The translations under genes were made by a program, and so were the position numbers. DNA of 64,000 nt from Arenicella chitinivorans (GTDB lineage Bacteria; Pseudomonadota; Gammaproteobacteria; Arenicellales; Arenicellaceae): contig NZ_BMXA01000002.1 in assembly GCF_014651515.1 (NCBI RefSeq), forward strand, positions 903,501 to 967,500, in the 5' to 3' direction. Positions 34,005-44,476 of this stretch are shown piece by piece. The first letter of the stretch is position 1, and each line of letters begins with the position of its first letter. The notes below the pieces were generated by a model. That model saw only the letters and a program-made list of their open reading frames with translations. It was not told the DNA's origin and ran no database searches.

Positions 34005-35498
34005 ATGTGGACGGGTCCCAGAGCACTGAGCTCGATTGATGAGAGCTTGCAATCCATCCGCAACGATGTGGTGCGACTTGACAATGAACTCAAACAGCTA
34101 ACGCATCGACAGGGTGGGTTGCAGCGCCAGCGTGTTCAGTTGCTGAATGACATTGCGGAGGTCAGGCTGTCAGCTCTGGATGTTGGTGAGATAAAGGCAA
34201 ATTTTCGCAGCGCGGATCAACAAGCATTGGATATCTTGTCACAGCGAGACCTGGCCATCACCGACATTGATGCTCGTGTTTCCCAGTGCCACCAGGCGGT
34301 GCAAGCTGCCGAATCACGCCGTCATGATTTGCTCGAGGCAGTGAATAAGAAGTCGCAAGCTTTGGCGGACATTGAGGCGGCTGTTCAATCTGAGTTGCAG
34401 GGTGATTCCGTTTACCAGGCGCAGTTGTCACAGGCTCGTCAAGCTGAGTCGATTGCCCAACAAGCGGCGCACAAAGTGGCGCAGGCACGCACCGATATGG
34501 CCGAAAAAGCCGAACCGTATCAGGCTGATAAGCTTTTTATGTATCTTTGGGAGCGTCATTTCGGTACCCCAGACTACTCGGCAAATTTGTTTGCTCGATT
34601 TATGGATTCTTGGGTTGCGCGTTTGATTGGCTTCGAACCGGCGCGCGTGGATTATTGGAATCTAACTGCGATCCCTGAACGTCTGTTGGCGCATGCAAAT
34701 GGTGTGAAAGAAGCTGCGGAGATTGAGTTTGAGGCGGTCCAGGCGATCGAAAAGCAGCATCTAGACGCCGCTGGAGCAGAACAGGTTGAAGTGCAATTGC
34801 AAGCGTTGCGTACGTCGGTCGATGAACAAGATGATGAAATCGAAACGCTGGAAAGTGACTTAAATGCACTGATCTCGCAGCGTGATGCGTTTGTTACCGG
34901 CGCAGATGAATACATGCAGCGTTGTTTCGCGACACTACGTGATGCGATGGAGCAAGCAGACTTGGCGTCGGTTAACAGTTACGTTCGCGAAACCAGCTCA
35001 TCTGTCGATGATGTGCGATTGGATGAAATTCACCGTGTGGATCGTCAACTGTCTGAGTTGAAAAGTGACCTGGAAGATGTGCGCGCGATGCATGAGCGCC
35101 GCCTAGACAAGCTCAAGGAACTCGAGAAGGTTCGGCGTGACTTCAAAAATTCACGCTTCGATGATGTTCGTTCAGGGTTTGACAATGAAGCGCTGATTGC
35201 AACCGTGTTAGGCCAGTTCATTCAGGGGCTGGTCTCAGGTTCTGATGTCTGGCGTGTCATACAACGTCATCAACGCTATCGAGATATTGGCGCCTCGCCC
35301 GATTTTGGCAGTGGCGGCTTAGGGCAGATTGGCGATATTTTGTCCGATGAGTTGCTGCGTGGAAGCCGGCGTTCTCGTCGCTCTCGGTCCACGTGGCACT
35401 GGCCAAAACCACGTCGTGGTGGTGGCGGATTTAACTTTCCTTCCAGAGGGGGCGGAAGTGGTGATGGCGGCGGATTTACTACCGGTGGTGGTTTTTGA
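34005..35498 (+). CDS. Coiled-coil protein with glycine-rich C-terminal tail, third gene of the operon
   Basis: A 497-residue protein. Two long coiled-coil stretches (about 10-175 and 245-385) flank a middle domain with several Trp and Tyr. No signal peptide or TM helix is visible. The C-terminus changes sharply: an Arg/Ser-rich basic segment is followed by about 30 residues dominated by Gly, with Gly-Gly-Gly-Phe repeats and ending in Gly-Gly-Gly-Phe. Such tails recall those of TPM/YgcG-type proteins, but no TPM domain is present. The ATG at 34005 follows the preceding stop by 1 nt. A bidirectional terminator ends the operon. I do not recognise the protein. Confidence 0.75.
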   Translation: MWTGPRALSSIDESLQSIRNDVVRLDNELKQLTHRQGGLQRQRVQLLNDIAEVRLSALDVGEIKANFRSADQQALDILSQRDLAITDIDARVSQCHQAVQAAESRRHDLLEAVNKKSQALADIEAAVQSELQGDSVYQAQLSQARQAESIAQQAAHKVAQARTDMAEKAEPYQADKLFMYLWERHFGTPDYSANLFARFMDSWVARLIGFEPARVDYWNLTAIPERLLAHANGVKEAAEIEFEAVQAIEKQHLDAAGAEQVEVQLQALRTSVDEQDDEIETLESDLNALISQRDAFVTGADEYMQRCFATLRDAMEQADLASVNSYVRETSSSVDDVRLDEIHRVDRQLSELKSDLEDVRAMHERRLDKLKELEKVRRDFKNSRFDDVRSGFDNEALIATVLGQFIQGLVSGSDVWRVIQRHQRYRDIGASPDFGSGGLGQIGDILSDELLRGSRRSRRSRSTWHWPKPRRGGGGFNFPSRGGGSGDGGGFTTGGGF

Positions 35499-35514
35499 CG
35501 ATCGAAAATTGCAT

Positions 35515-35546
35515 AAAAAAAGCCGACCCGTTCGAGTCGGCTTTTT
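35515..35546. terminator. Bidirectional intrinsic terminator
   Basis: AAAAAGCCGAC (35517-35527) pairs with GTCGGCTTTTT (35536-35546) around an 8-nt loop. T-runs exist on both strands, serving the three-gene operon on the plus strand and sodB on the minus strand. Confidence 0.93.
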
Positions 35547-35564
35547 GCTTTACGCATCGGGTTG

Positions 35565-36149
35565 CTAGCCGCCAAAGTTGCTCGCTGCAAATTCCCAGTT
35601 GACCAATTCCCAGAAGTTTTTCAGATACTCTGGGCGGGCATTGCGGTAATCCACATAGTAAGCGTGCTCCCAAACATCCACGGTTAATAGTGGTGTGACG
35701 CTTGGGTCAGTGATTGGTGTGTCTGCATTGCTCGTGTTCACGATTTCCAGTGAGCCGTCAGCATTTTTCACCAGCCAAGTCCAGCCGGATCCAAAGTTAC
35801 CCCCAGCACTGGCTGTGAATTTGTCTTTGAACTCAGCAAACGAGCCGAACTTGGCATTGATTGCATCGCCGAGTTCACCACTTGGTTCGCCGCCGCCGTT
35901 GGGGCTCAAGCTGTTCCAGTAGAACGTGTGGTTCCAGACTTGTGCGGCGTTGTTAAATAAGCCGCCTTCGCTACTGCGAATAATTTCCTCCAACGACTTG
36001 TCCGCATGGTCAGTGCCTTCAATCAAGCCATTTAAGTTATTTACATACGCTTGATGGTGCTTGCCATAATGATAGTCAATGGTTTCCGCAGAGATGCGTG
36101 GTGCAAGCGCGTCGCGCGAATAAGGTAGGGCTGGTAATTCAAATGACAT
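35565..36149 (-). CDS. sodB: Superoxide dismutase, Fe type
   Basis: A 194-residue Fe/Mn superoxide dismutase that disproportionates superoxide in the cytoplasm. Metal ligands are His27, His74, Asp158 and His162 (Asp-Val-Trp-Glu-His-Ala-Tyr-Tyr). Gln70 in Ala-Ala-Gln-Val-Trp-Asn-His-Thr-Phe-Tyr-Trp is the residue that marks iron-dependent enzymes, against a C-terminal-domain Gln in Mn forms. Length and N-terminus agree with E. coli SodB. The ATG has an AGGAG ribosome site. The gene is monocistronic, between its own promoter and a shared terminator. Confidence 0.96.
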   Translation of the reverse strand: MSFELPALPYSRDALAPRISAETIDYHYGKHHQAYVNNLNGLIEGTDHADKSLEEIIRSSEGGLFNNAAQVWNHTFYWNSLSPNGGGEPSGELGDAINAKFGSFAEFKDKFTASAGGNFGSGWTWLVKNADGSLEIVNTSNADTPITDPSVTPLLTVDVWEHAYYVDYRNARPEYLKNFWELVNWEFAASNFGG

Positions 36150-36185
36150 TTAACACTCCTAAAATAATCGTCAAAAAACAAGGTT

Positions 36186-36215
36186 TTTATATGGCGATAG
36201 TTTGACCATAAACAA
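36186..36215 (-). promoter_or_regulatory. Candidate sodB promoter
   Basis: On the minus strand, TTGTTT (36215-36210) and TATAAA (36191-36186) are separated by 18 nt and would start transcription about 30 nt before the sodB ATG. No Fur box is recognisable. Confidence 0.45.
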
Positions 36216-36279
36216 GTGTCGCGAGTGTATCACAGCGACAATCACGGCGAGATAAACATATGCTCAAATCTCTGCGCTG

Positions 36280-36285
36280 TATAAT
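36280..36285 (+). promoter_or_regulatory. Candidate -10 element for pyk
   Basis: A perfect TATAAT lies 137 nt before the pyk start, with no good -35 at 16-18 nt. The HexR-like palindrome lies 34 nt downstream of it, a position suited to repression. Confidence 0.35.
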
Positions 36286-36318
36286 TTATATACGGCGTGC
36301 CATACAGCATCGATAAAA

Positions 36319-36333
36319 TGTAATATACTTACA
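36319..36333. promoter_or_regulatory. HexR-like operator upstream of pyk
   Basis: The palindrome TGTAATATACTTACA (part of a 7-bp inverted repeat, 36317-36335) differs at one position from the TGTAAT-N3-ATTACA form reported for HexR in Shewanella and related gammaproteobacteria. HexR is a phosphosugar-responsive regulator whose known targets include pyk. The site is 89 nt before pyk and also lies upstream of sodB. Confidence 0.55.
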
Positions 36334-36421
36334 TTATAGTTAGCGGTAAGCATCACAATTAATTCTTGTGGTGCGGTAATTCGCTTAAGGCGACAATGAA
36401 TGAACACATACTTGGTTCACA

Positions 36422-37879
36422 ATGAAAGATAATTACAAAATTAAGAACCTCAACCGAACTAAAATTATTGCAACCATCGGCCCTTCCTCATCAGAGGTCG
36501 CTGTGCTGGAAAAGTTAATCCTGAATGGCTGCAGTGTGTTTCGGATCAATTTTTCTCATGGCTCACACGAGTCACATGGTAAATCCATCGCGAACATCCG
36601 TGCCGCTGCGACCGAGCTCGGTCAAAACGTAGCCATACTGGGTGACTTGCAGGGCCCCAAAATTCGTATTGGCGCGATTCAAGGTGATTCGTTTCCGTTA
36701 CACGAGGGACAGGAGTTGCTACTTGATTCCGATATTCCGGATGATGCTGGGAGTCCACAGGGTGTGAGCTATGTGTGTAATACCTTGGCAGAGAGCTGCG
36801 ATCCCGGGCGTGTGCTGATGTTGGATGATGGTCGAGTGCAGCTGGAAGTGCAGTCGGTGGATGGGAACGCGATACGAACCAAAGTCATCGCGGGGAGTAA
36901 GCTCTCGTCACGCAAAGGCTTGAATTTGAAAGGTGGTGGTCTAGCTGAGGATGCGTTGACACCCAAAGATATGCACGACATGGCATTCGCTGCGCAGCAG
37001 GACCTGGAATACATCTGCGTGTCTTTCCCTGCGTGTGCGCAGGACATGCTGGATGCACGAGAAAAGTTAGATGCTTTGGGATGCAGTTCCAAACTCATCG
37101 CCAAACTAGAACGAGCTGAGGTGGTTGCCTCTGAGGCCATCATCGACGACATGATTAACAGCTGCGACGGTGTGATGGTCGCGCGTGGTGATTTGGCGGT
37201 AGAAGTTGGGTTTGAGGCGGTTACTTCGTATCAAAAGCAAATTATCGCGCGGTCACGCACGCTGAATAAGCCCGTTATCGTCGCCACGCAGATGATGGAA
37301 AGTATGATCGATAGTCCCGTGCCAACGCGCGCGGAGGTGTCCGATGTGGCGAATGCGGTATTTGATTACGCGGATGCGGTGATGTTGTCGGCGGAAACCG
37401 CTGTCGGTGAGTTTCCAGTTGAAGTTATTAAAACGATGTACGACGTCATCACTGCTACCGAGAAACACGCGTTAACGCAGGTGTCTAAGCACCGAGTTGA
37501 AATAGAGTTTCAGTATGTGGATGAATCCATCGCCATGGCGTCGATGTATCTAGCAAACCACTTTAAAGCTGTTAAGGCGATCGTATGTTTGACCGAGTCC
37601 GGTAGCACCGCGTTATGGATGTCACGCATTAAAACACATTTGCCATTGGTCGCGATTTCGCCGCGTCAGGATACGTTGAACCGTGTCGCTCTGTACAAGG
37701 GCGTGCGCCCGGCCCATTTACCGCGTGAGTCTGAGAACACAACTCGTTTAGAAGACGTTATCCAGTACGTGCGTAAGGCCGTGGACCTCGAGTCGGGTGA
37801 CTATGTGGCGATTACCTATGGTGATGTGGTTGGTGTTGACGGTCACACCAACACGTTGAAAATCTTGCAAGTCCCATAA
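36422..37879 (+). CDS. pyk: Pyruvate kinase
   Basis: A 485-residue pyruvate kinase, converting phosphoenolpyruvate and ADP to pyruvate and ATP. The N-terminal Ala-Thr-Ile-Gly-Pro-Ser-Ser, the substrate segment Arg-Ile-Asn-Phe-Ser-His-Gly, the catalytic Lys-Leu-Glu-Arg region and Met-Val-Ala-Arg-Gly-Asp-Leu-Ala-Val-Glu-Val-Gly are all present. The C-terminal regulatory domain is complete. The length fits the PykA type, and I do not try to separate PykA from PykF. A HexR-like operator lies upstream. The gene appears to be transcribed alone, with a hairpin 19 nt past the stop. Confidence 0.95.
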   Translation: MKDNYKIKNLNRTKIIATIGPSSSEVAVLEKLILNGCSVFRINFSHGSHESHGKSIANIRAAATELGQNVAILGDLQGPKIRIGAIQGDSFPLHEGQELLLDSDIPDDAGSPQGVSYVCNTLAESCDPGRVLMLDDGRVQLEVQSVDGNAIRTKVIAGSKLSSRKGLNLKGGGLAEDALTPKDMHDMAFAAQQDLEYICVSFPACAQDMLDAREKLDALGCSSKLIAKLERAEVVASEAIIDDMINSCDGVMVARGDLAVEVGFEAVTSYQKQIIARSRTLNKPVIVATQMMESMIDSPVPTRAEVSDVANAVFDYADAVMLSAETAVGEFPVEVIKTMYDVITATEKHALTQVSKHRVEIEFQYVDESIAMASMYLANHFKAVKAIVCLTESGSTALWMSRIKTHLPLVAISPRQDTLNRVALYKGVRPAHLPRESENTTRLEDVIQYVRKAVDLESGDYVAITYGDVVGVDGHTNTLKILQVP

Positions 37880-37897
37880 AACTCGTCTCTGTTGCTA

Positions 37898-37925
37898 CCC
37901 CGTCGCTGGTGATCGGCTGACGGGG
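37898..37925 (+). terminator. Hairpin after pyk, weak terminator
   Basis: CCCCGTC (37898-37904) pairs with GACGGGG (37919-37925) over a 14-nt loop. The following sequence is only moderately T-rich, so termination by this hairpin is uncertain. Confidence 0.4.
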
Positions 37926-37999
37926 CGTGGTGTGGTGTATTCCTTTTGGTTTGCGCCACGTTAGGTTAAAAAAAACCGTGAAACCGTGAGCTCGGCGTA

Positions 38000-39491
<1,492 letters not shown>

Positions 39492-39505
39492 ACCGTATTT
39501 CCGTC

Positions 39506-41050
39506 ATGACTGACATTCACAACGACAAAATCCTTATTCTCGATTTCGGTTCACAGTACACTCAGCTGATTGCACGACGCATTCGCGAATTGGGTGTGTA
39601 TTGCGAAATATGGGCGTATGACAACCCCATCAGCGCGATCCGAGACTTCGCGCCTAAAGGTCTGATTTTGTCAGGTGGTCCGTCTACAGTGACTGAAGAA
39701 CATACGCCACGACCACCTAAAGAAGTCTTCGATCTCGGTATTCCTGTGCTGGGCATCTGCTATGGTCTTCAATGCATGGCCGCGATGCTCGGTGGTGAGG
39801 TATCGACCTCAGACAAGCGTGAATTTGGACACGCTGAAGTGGATGTTTGCGAAGCGAATAGCCTGATCGTTGAAACGCGCCAGAGCGTGTGGATGAGTCA
39901 TGGTGATAAAGTGACCGAATTACCTGAAGGGTTCACGGTGATCGGAAAGTCGAATAATGCGCCGTTGTGCGCAATCGCGGATGAGTCGCGCCGTTTCTAC
40001 GGCGTACAATTCCACCCTGAGGTCACGCACAGTGAGTTTGGCGAGCAAATTCTGAGTCGTTTCGTGCATCAGATTTGCGATTGTGGGCGCGACTGGTCAG
40101 CCAGTAACATAATTCAAGATTGTATCGAGTCCGCGCGCGCCCAAGTTGGCGACGACCACGTCATACTGGGTTTATCGGGTGGTGTGGATTCTTCGGTTGT
40201 GGCTGCATTGCTGCACGAAGCGATTGGTGATCAGTTGACCTGTATTTTCGTAGACAACGGCTTGTTGCGCAAAAACGAAGGCGACCAAGTTATGGAAACC
40301 TTTGCTGAGAACATGGGCGTTCGCGTTATTCGAGTGGACGCCGAAGACCGTTTTCTGTCAGAGCTGGCTGGGGTAAACGACCCTGAAGCAAAGCGCAAAA
40401 TCATCGGCCGCGTTTTCGTTGAAATCTTCGAGGAAGAATCGAAAAAAATCGACAATGCCAAGTGGCTCGCTCAAGGCACAATTTATCCCGATGTGATCGA
40501 ATCTGCGGCTTCTAAAACTGGCAAAGCTCAGGTAATTAAGTCCCATCATAACGTTGGCGGCTTACCGGAAGGCATGGAACTCAAGTTGCTGGAGCCACTG
40601 CGAGAATTGTTCAAGGACGAAGTGCGTCGTATCGGTTTGGAATTAGGGTTGCCAGCAAAAATGATTCATCGCCATCCATTCCCTGGGCCTGGCTTGGGTG
40701 TGCGCATTTTGGGTGAAGTGAAGAAGGAATATGCCGACGTGCTGCGAGAAGCGGATGCGATTTTTATGGCTGAACTGTACGCCACCGGCTGGTACGAAAA
40801 AACCAGTCAGGCTTTCGCGGTGTTCTTGCCGGTGAAGTCGGTTGGCGTCGTCGGTGATAACCGCTCATATGATTATGTGATCGCGTTACGCGCGGTGCAA
40901 ACCGTGGACTTTATGACTGCGACTTGGGCCCCAATTCCTTACGATATTTTGGCGAATATCTCCAGCCGAATTATCAATGAAGTCCGTGGCATCAGCCGCG
41001 TGACCTACGACATCTCAGGGAAACCACCGGCCACGATCGAGTGGGAGTAG
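39506..41050 (+). CDS. guaA: GMP synthase (glutamine-hydrolysing)
   Basis: A 514-residue GMP synthase. The N-terminal class I glutamine amidotransferase domain has the nucleophile in Gly-Ile-Cys-Tyr-Gly-Leu-Gln and a Phe-His-Pro-Glu-Val catalytic His/Glu. The ATP pyrophosphatase domain opens with Gly-Leu-Ser-Gly-Gly-Val-Asp-Ser-Ser (P-loop), and the dimerisation domain contains [10 protein letters not shown]. It converts XMP to GMP. It is co-transcribed with guaB, the common arrangement. The C-terminus ends in Pro-Pro-Ala-Thr-Ile-Glu-Trp-Glu, as in E. coli. Confidence 0.97.
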   Translation: MTDIHNDKILILDFGSQYTQLIARRIRELGVYCEIWAYDNPISAIRDFAPKGLILSGGPSTVTEEHTPRPPKEVFDLGIPVLGICYGLQCMAAMLGGEVSTSDKREFGHAEVDVCEANSLIVETRQSVWMSHGDKVTELPEGFTVIGKSNNAPLCAIADESRRFYGVQFHPEVTHSEFGEQILSRFVHQICDCGRDWSASNIIQDCIESARAQVGDDHVILGLSGGVDSSVVAALLHEAIGDQLTCIFVDNGLLRKNEGDQVMETFAENMGVRVIRVDAEDRFLSELAGVNDPEAKRKIIGRVFVEIFEEESKKIDNAKWLAQGTIYPDVIESAASKTGKAQVIKSHHNVGGLPEGMELKLLEPLRELFKDEVRRIGLELGLPAKMIHRHPFPGPGLGVRILGEVKKEYADVLREADAIFMAELYATGWYEKTSQAFAVFLPVKSVGVVGDNRSYDYVIALRAVQTVDFMTATWAPIPYDILANISSRIINEVRGISRVTYDISGKPPATIEWE

Positions 41051-41186
41051 GTGGTTTTTAAGCCAGTAAGATAGCTTAATCTGCGTACTGGTCGCTTACC
41101 CGATGAATCGTACGAACTTGGTTTAATCAATACTATCGAGGATCTTCACTGATCCCACGGGTGGTACGAACGACGCGAGGCTCTAT

Positions 41187-43217
41187 GTGAACGGTCACAA
41201 ACTAGCATATCGAGCTGAAATAGATGGCCTTAGAGCCATAGCGGTCGTCAGCGTGATTTTGTATCACGCTCAACTCCCGGTCTGGTCTCGCGACTGGTTT
41301 ACAGGTGGATACGTCGGCGTTGATATTTTCTTCGTCATCAGTGGCTACCTTATTTCCCGTATTATTTTTGCGGAGTTGTGCGAAAAAGGATCGTTCAGTT
41401 GGTTAAACTTTTACGAACGGCGGGCACGACGGATCATGCCCATGCTGCTTGCGGTGATTCTCGTCTCGATTCCATTTGCTTGGCTTCGATTACTACCTGC
41501 TGACATAGTTGATTACGCTGACAGTGTGTTGGCCTCTTTGTTCTTCACCTCGAACATCTACTTTTTTTTTAATACGACCGAATATGGTGCAGATAGTTCG
41601 TTGTTGAAGCCCTTGCTGCATACCTGGAGCTTAGGAATTGAAGAGCAGTTCTACGTGTTATTCCCCTTGCTCGCTGTGGCTCTGTTCAGGTTTGGTAAGC
41701 GATATCTACTTGGCGCATTCGTGTTTTTGAGTTTGGCAAGCTTATGTTTCGCTGAGCTGACAGGGCCAAATAACGCGGACCTGAATTTTTATCTTCCGTT
41801 TAGTCGTTTTTGGGAGTTGGCGGTCGGTGCTCTGTTGGCATTTAGTGATGTGTTTTATCGCTTCTCGATTAATGCCTTAACGCGTAGTGTGATGACTGCT
41901 GTCGGGTTGAGTTTAATTGGTTTCAGCATTGTGAGTTTTGACGGTGCGACGCCGCACCCTGGAATCTACACATTGGTTCCGGTTACCGGTGTGGCCATGG
42001 TTATTGGATTCGCCTCAGCCGGAGAACCAATCGGACGGACATTGGGTAATAAGATGTTAGTCGGTATCGGACTAATTAGTTATTCTGCGTACCTATGGCA
42101 TTTTCCAATATTTGCATTTTCTCGTCTCGCCGATGGTGACCCAAGTAGGTTGGATAAACTGCTGTGGATTGCACTTACCTTTATTCTGTCGATACTCTCG
42201 TATTTTGTAATCGAAACACCGTTTCGAAGTCGCCAACAAATTCGCTCTCGGACCATGTGGTGGGTGATGCTTGTTGCGGTTGCGATGGTGTCGGCATTGA
42301 TGTGTTACATCAAATACACAGACGGGGTCTGGTCTCGATACACCAAGAGTGAACAACTGATCATTCAAGGGTTTAACGTTGAAGAGTATCGCGCTCTGGT
42401 TCATCCGACGGGTCAGGTGGGCGCTAGGTTGAGAAATGGTACGGTCACCGACCGATGCAATATGCGAATACCAGAGCAAGCATGCCGATTTGGCGATGAG
42501 CGGGTTGTTTACTTGGGTGATAGTTTTGTCGGTCACTATGAGCGAGCATTTATTGATACTTTGGGGCTGGGGTTTATTTCACTCACTTATGAGCAATGTC
42601 CCTTTGTGTCCGAGCATCTTTGGTTTGGGAATTTTGCTGAGTGTCCATTGGTTAACGAGCAGCGCAAAGCACTCATTTTAGGTTTAGGTTCGCCTAAAAT
42701 CTTCGTCATTTCCGTCAATGAAGGCCAATTTCGAGTTCCCAAACAACGTACCGAAAGTCCGCTCGAGGATGCACGAAAGCGGCGTCGGCAGGGGCGGCAG
42801 CTCGATTCATCGGTCGCTTGGTCATCCTATTTTGAACACATCCGCTGGTTGACCAGTTTGGGGCACAAAGTGGTGTTGATACGAACCATTCCAAAGCCAA
42901 CCTTGGATGGGGGGAAATGGTTGGCTGAAAACCTTCAGTATGTGCAAAACATGGACTTTCCGGCTGTGTATAACAACACCGATCCGGCCGCACTCCTGCG
43001 CCAGGACGCACTTCGGTATCCCGAATTTGATAGCGATTCGGTTTTGGTTGTGGACCCGGTAGCGGCGCTGTGTGATCTCGAGCAAAATCGTTGTCTGGAT
43101 GTAAAACAGGACTATGGACCGCTCTACAACGGCGGTCGACATTTGTCCTACTTGGGCGCCGCTCTCGTGGCACAGATGGTCGACTTTACACTTCGTGAAC
43201 GAGGTTGGATTCAGTAA
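41187..43217 (+). CDS. Acyltransferase 3 with C-terminal SGNH domain (OafA/OatA-like)
   Basis: A 676-residue membrane O-acyltransferase. Residues about 8-345 form the multi-pass acyltransferase-3 domain, opening with Tyr-Arg-Ala-Glu-Ile-Asp-Gly-Leu-Arg-Ala-Ile-Ala, then the His of Tyr-His-Ala and Asp-Ile-Phe-Phe-Val-Ile-Ser-Gly-Tyr. After a last TM helix (about 358-376), an extracytoplasmic SGNH domain follows with Leu-Gly-Asp-Ser-Phe-Val and a C-terminal Gly-Gly-Arg-His-Leu-Ser. Such proteins acetylate O-antigen, lipopolysaccharide or peptidoglycan. The start codon is GTG. It stands alone, 136 nt after guaA, and its target glycan is not deducible. Confidence 0.9.
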   Translation: MNGHKLAYRAEIDGLRAIAVVSVILYHAQLPVWSRDWFTGGYVGVDIFFVISGYLISRIIFAELCEKGSFSWLNFYERRARRIMPMLLAVILVSIPFAWLRLLPADIVDYADSVLASLFFTSNIYFFFNTTEYGADSSLLKPLLHTWSLGIEEQFYVLFPLLAVALFRFGKRYLLGAFVFLSLASLCFAELTGPNNADLNFYLPFSRFWELAVGALLAFSDVFYRFSINALTRSVMTAVGLSLIGFSIVSFDGATPHPGIYTLVPVTGVAMVIGFASAGEPIGRTLGNKMLVGIGLISYSAYLWHFPIFAFSRLADGDPSRLDKLLWIALTFILSILSYFVIETPFRSRQQIRSRTMWWVMLVAVAMVSALMCYIKYTDGVWSRYTKSEQLIIQGFNVEEYRALVHPTGQVGARLRNGTVTDRCNMRIPEQACRFGDERVVYLGDSFVGHYERAFIDTLGLGFISLTYEQCPFVSEHLWFGNFAECPLVNEQRKALILGLGSPKIFVISVNEGQFRVPKQRTESPLEDARKRRRQGRQLDSSVAWSSYFEHIRWLTSLGHKVVLIRTIPKPTLDGGKWLAENLQYVQNMDFPAVYNNTDPAALLRQDALRYPEFDSDSVLVVDPVAALCDLEQNRCLDVKQDYGPLYNGGRHLSYLGAALVAQMVDFTLRERGWIQ

Positions 43218-43233
43218 CCTGCATTCACGGTGC

Positions 43234-43563
43234 TCACCCAAACCAACGATAACGCCGAACAAGTAATATCGTCGTCACGAGAGCTAGGTTAACCGCGGTG
43301 ATTGCATATGGAAACTCGATTAAGAATTGCGTTGCCTGGGTCATCGCACCGGTGAAGTCGAATTGACTTAGTAGCAAAGCCTGCAATACCAGCATGACCG
43401 CAGCGATCGAGGTTATTACAAACATCCTTAGGCGGTAACTGGATCTGGCACTGGCATTTGCGTAGCTTATTTCGCTGAGTACAGCGAATGCCAACAAGTC
43501 TGAATTGGTATGCGCGTGGCGTTGTGTGCGTTCGTTTGCCAAAATGGATTCGATGTCAGTCAT
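43234..43563 (-). CDS. Small membrane protein, last gene of an ECF sigma operon
   Basis: A 109-residue protein with two TM helices, about 47-69 and 78-102, after a roughly 45-residue hydrophilic N-terminal part and with a short basic tail (Val-Arg-Arg-Tyr-Arg-Trp). ATG 43563 overlaps the end of the sigma gene by 8 nt (ATGACTGA), so translation is coupled. The upstream extension to 43593 is not needed. There is no HxxxCxxC zinc motif, but a small membrane protein encoded directly behind an ECF sigma factor is a candidate anti-sigma or sigma-associated protein. The family is not recognised. Confidence 0.65.
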   Translation of the reverse strand: MTDIESILANERTQRHAHTNSDLLAFAVLSEISYANASARSSYRLRMFVITSIAAVMLVLQALLLSQFDFTGAMTQATQFLIEFPYAITAVNLALVTTILLVRRYRWFG

Positions 43564-44089
43564 GATGAGTGTCTCGTAGTTTGCGCATGGCACGGCTTAA
43601 GCGGGATTTCACCGTACCGGAATTTACACCGGTGTGCTCGCTGATTTCGTCTATGCTGAATTCGTATACGTAGCGCAGAACAAACAGCACACGGTCTTCT
43701 GCCCCCAAAGGTTTAATCAGCGAGAAGAATGCATGCGAGTCGCGGTAGCTTGGATCAAAGATAGGCTCTGCTGCGTGCGCTAGCGGCTGATAGCGCTGCT
43801 CGATGCCGATTAAGTCACGAAAACAATTTGTGGCAATTCCGGTGAGCCAATTACGGAATCGATATTCGTTATTTTGGTGTCGTAGACGGTGCTGTTTGTC
43901 GTAGCTTGGCAGATATTTGAACGCACGTAAGAATGTTTGTTGCGAGAGGTCTTCAGCCAGACTCGCATTGCCGCCCGTTAATCGGAGCCCATATCCGAAC
44001 AAGTAATCCGCATAGCGTTTAACCAGTGCCCCAAAATGGTGGTTGCCCTCACTGAGTGTGCGAGCAACCAGTGTGTCGTCAGAAAGCAT
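43556..44089 (-). CDS. ECF sigma-70 family RNA polymerase sigma factor
   Basis: A 177-residue ECF sigma factor. Region 2 has Ala-Glu-Asp-Leu-Ser-Gln-Gln-Thr-Phe-Leu-Arg-Ala-Phe-Lys. Region 4 has Leu-Arg-Tyr-Val-Tyr-Glu-Phe-Ser-Ile-Asp-Glu-Ile and Ser-Gly-Thr-Val-Lys-Ser-Arg-Leu-Ser-Arg-Ala. ATG 44089 is preferred; a TTG one codon earlier is open. The gene starts 3 nt after the DUF6249-like gene ends and overlaps the two-TM gene after it, so three genes form one operon. It is a different subfamily from the sigma gene at 8.7 kb. Confidence 0.9.
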   Translation of the reverse strand: MLSDDTLVARTLSEGNHHFGALVKRYADYLFGYGLRLTGGNASLAEDLSQQTFLRAFKYLPSYDKQHRLRHQNNEYRFRNWLTGIATNCFRDLIGIEQRYQPLAHAAEPIFDPSYRDSHAFFSLIKPLGAEDRVLFVLRYVYEFSIDEISEHTGVNSGTVKSRLSRAMRKLRDTHHD

Positions 44090-44092
44090 CAA

Positions 44093-44476
44093 CTAGGCCT
44101 GGTCAGAACGGGTCGCAGCGGCACTCAAATGCTTACCAAATAGCCCATATGCCGCAATTGATGCGCCAATACAAAGTACCAGTAAGCCTGCACCAAAAAT
44201 AACTGATCCAAGTGCCACTTTGCCTAGCAACGCAATACCCAGTCCGGTGCCGGTGGTGATCAAACCGGAGCGCACGTCGTTGCGCGGGCCTTTCTTCTTG
44301 TAGCCCGGTATGCCACTCAGAGTTTGTTCGTCCAATGTCTGACCGCTCTCGATCATGCTCTTTAGCGTGTCGTGAAAGCGGGCCTCGCTGCGACTCTCAA
44401 AGCCAAAAATAATGGGTAACAGTACCAGCGGAAACAGTAAACCGAGTATTGCGATGACAAATGGAAAGTATTCCAT
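44093..44476 (-). CDS. DUF6249-like membrane protein
   Basis: A 127-residue protein with an N-terminal TM helix (about 4-25), a cytoplasmic segment containing Arg-x-His-Asp-Thr-Leu-Lys-Ser-Met-Ile-Glu-Ser-Gly, and two C-terminal hydrophobic helices (about 70-112). The layout and the Glu-Ser-Gly-Gln plus Arg-Asn-Asp-Val-Arg-Ser-Gly features recall DUF6249 proteins, which in several gammaproteobacteria and Bacteroidetes sit with ECF sigma genes. The family assignment is from memory. It is the first gene of the operon, upstream of the sigma factor by 3 nt. Confidence 0.65.
   Translation of the reverse strand: MEYFPFVIAILGLLFPLVLLPIIFGFESRSEARFHDTLKSMIESGQTLDEQTLSGIPGYKKKGPRNDVRSGLITTGTGLGIALLGKVALGSVIFGAGLLVLCIGASIAAYGLFGKHLSAAATRSDQA

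Noticed and set aside
35276-35590. Pro/Arg-rich minus-strand frame over the glycine-rich gene tail
   Set aside because: It is the antisense of glycine codons, which gives proline runs, and the frame overlaps the terminator.
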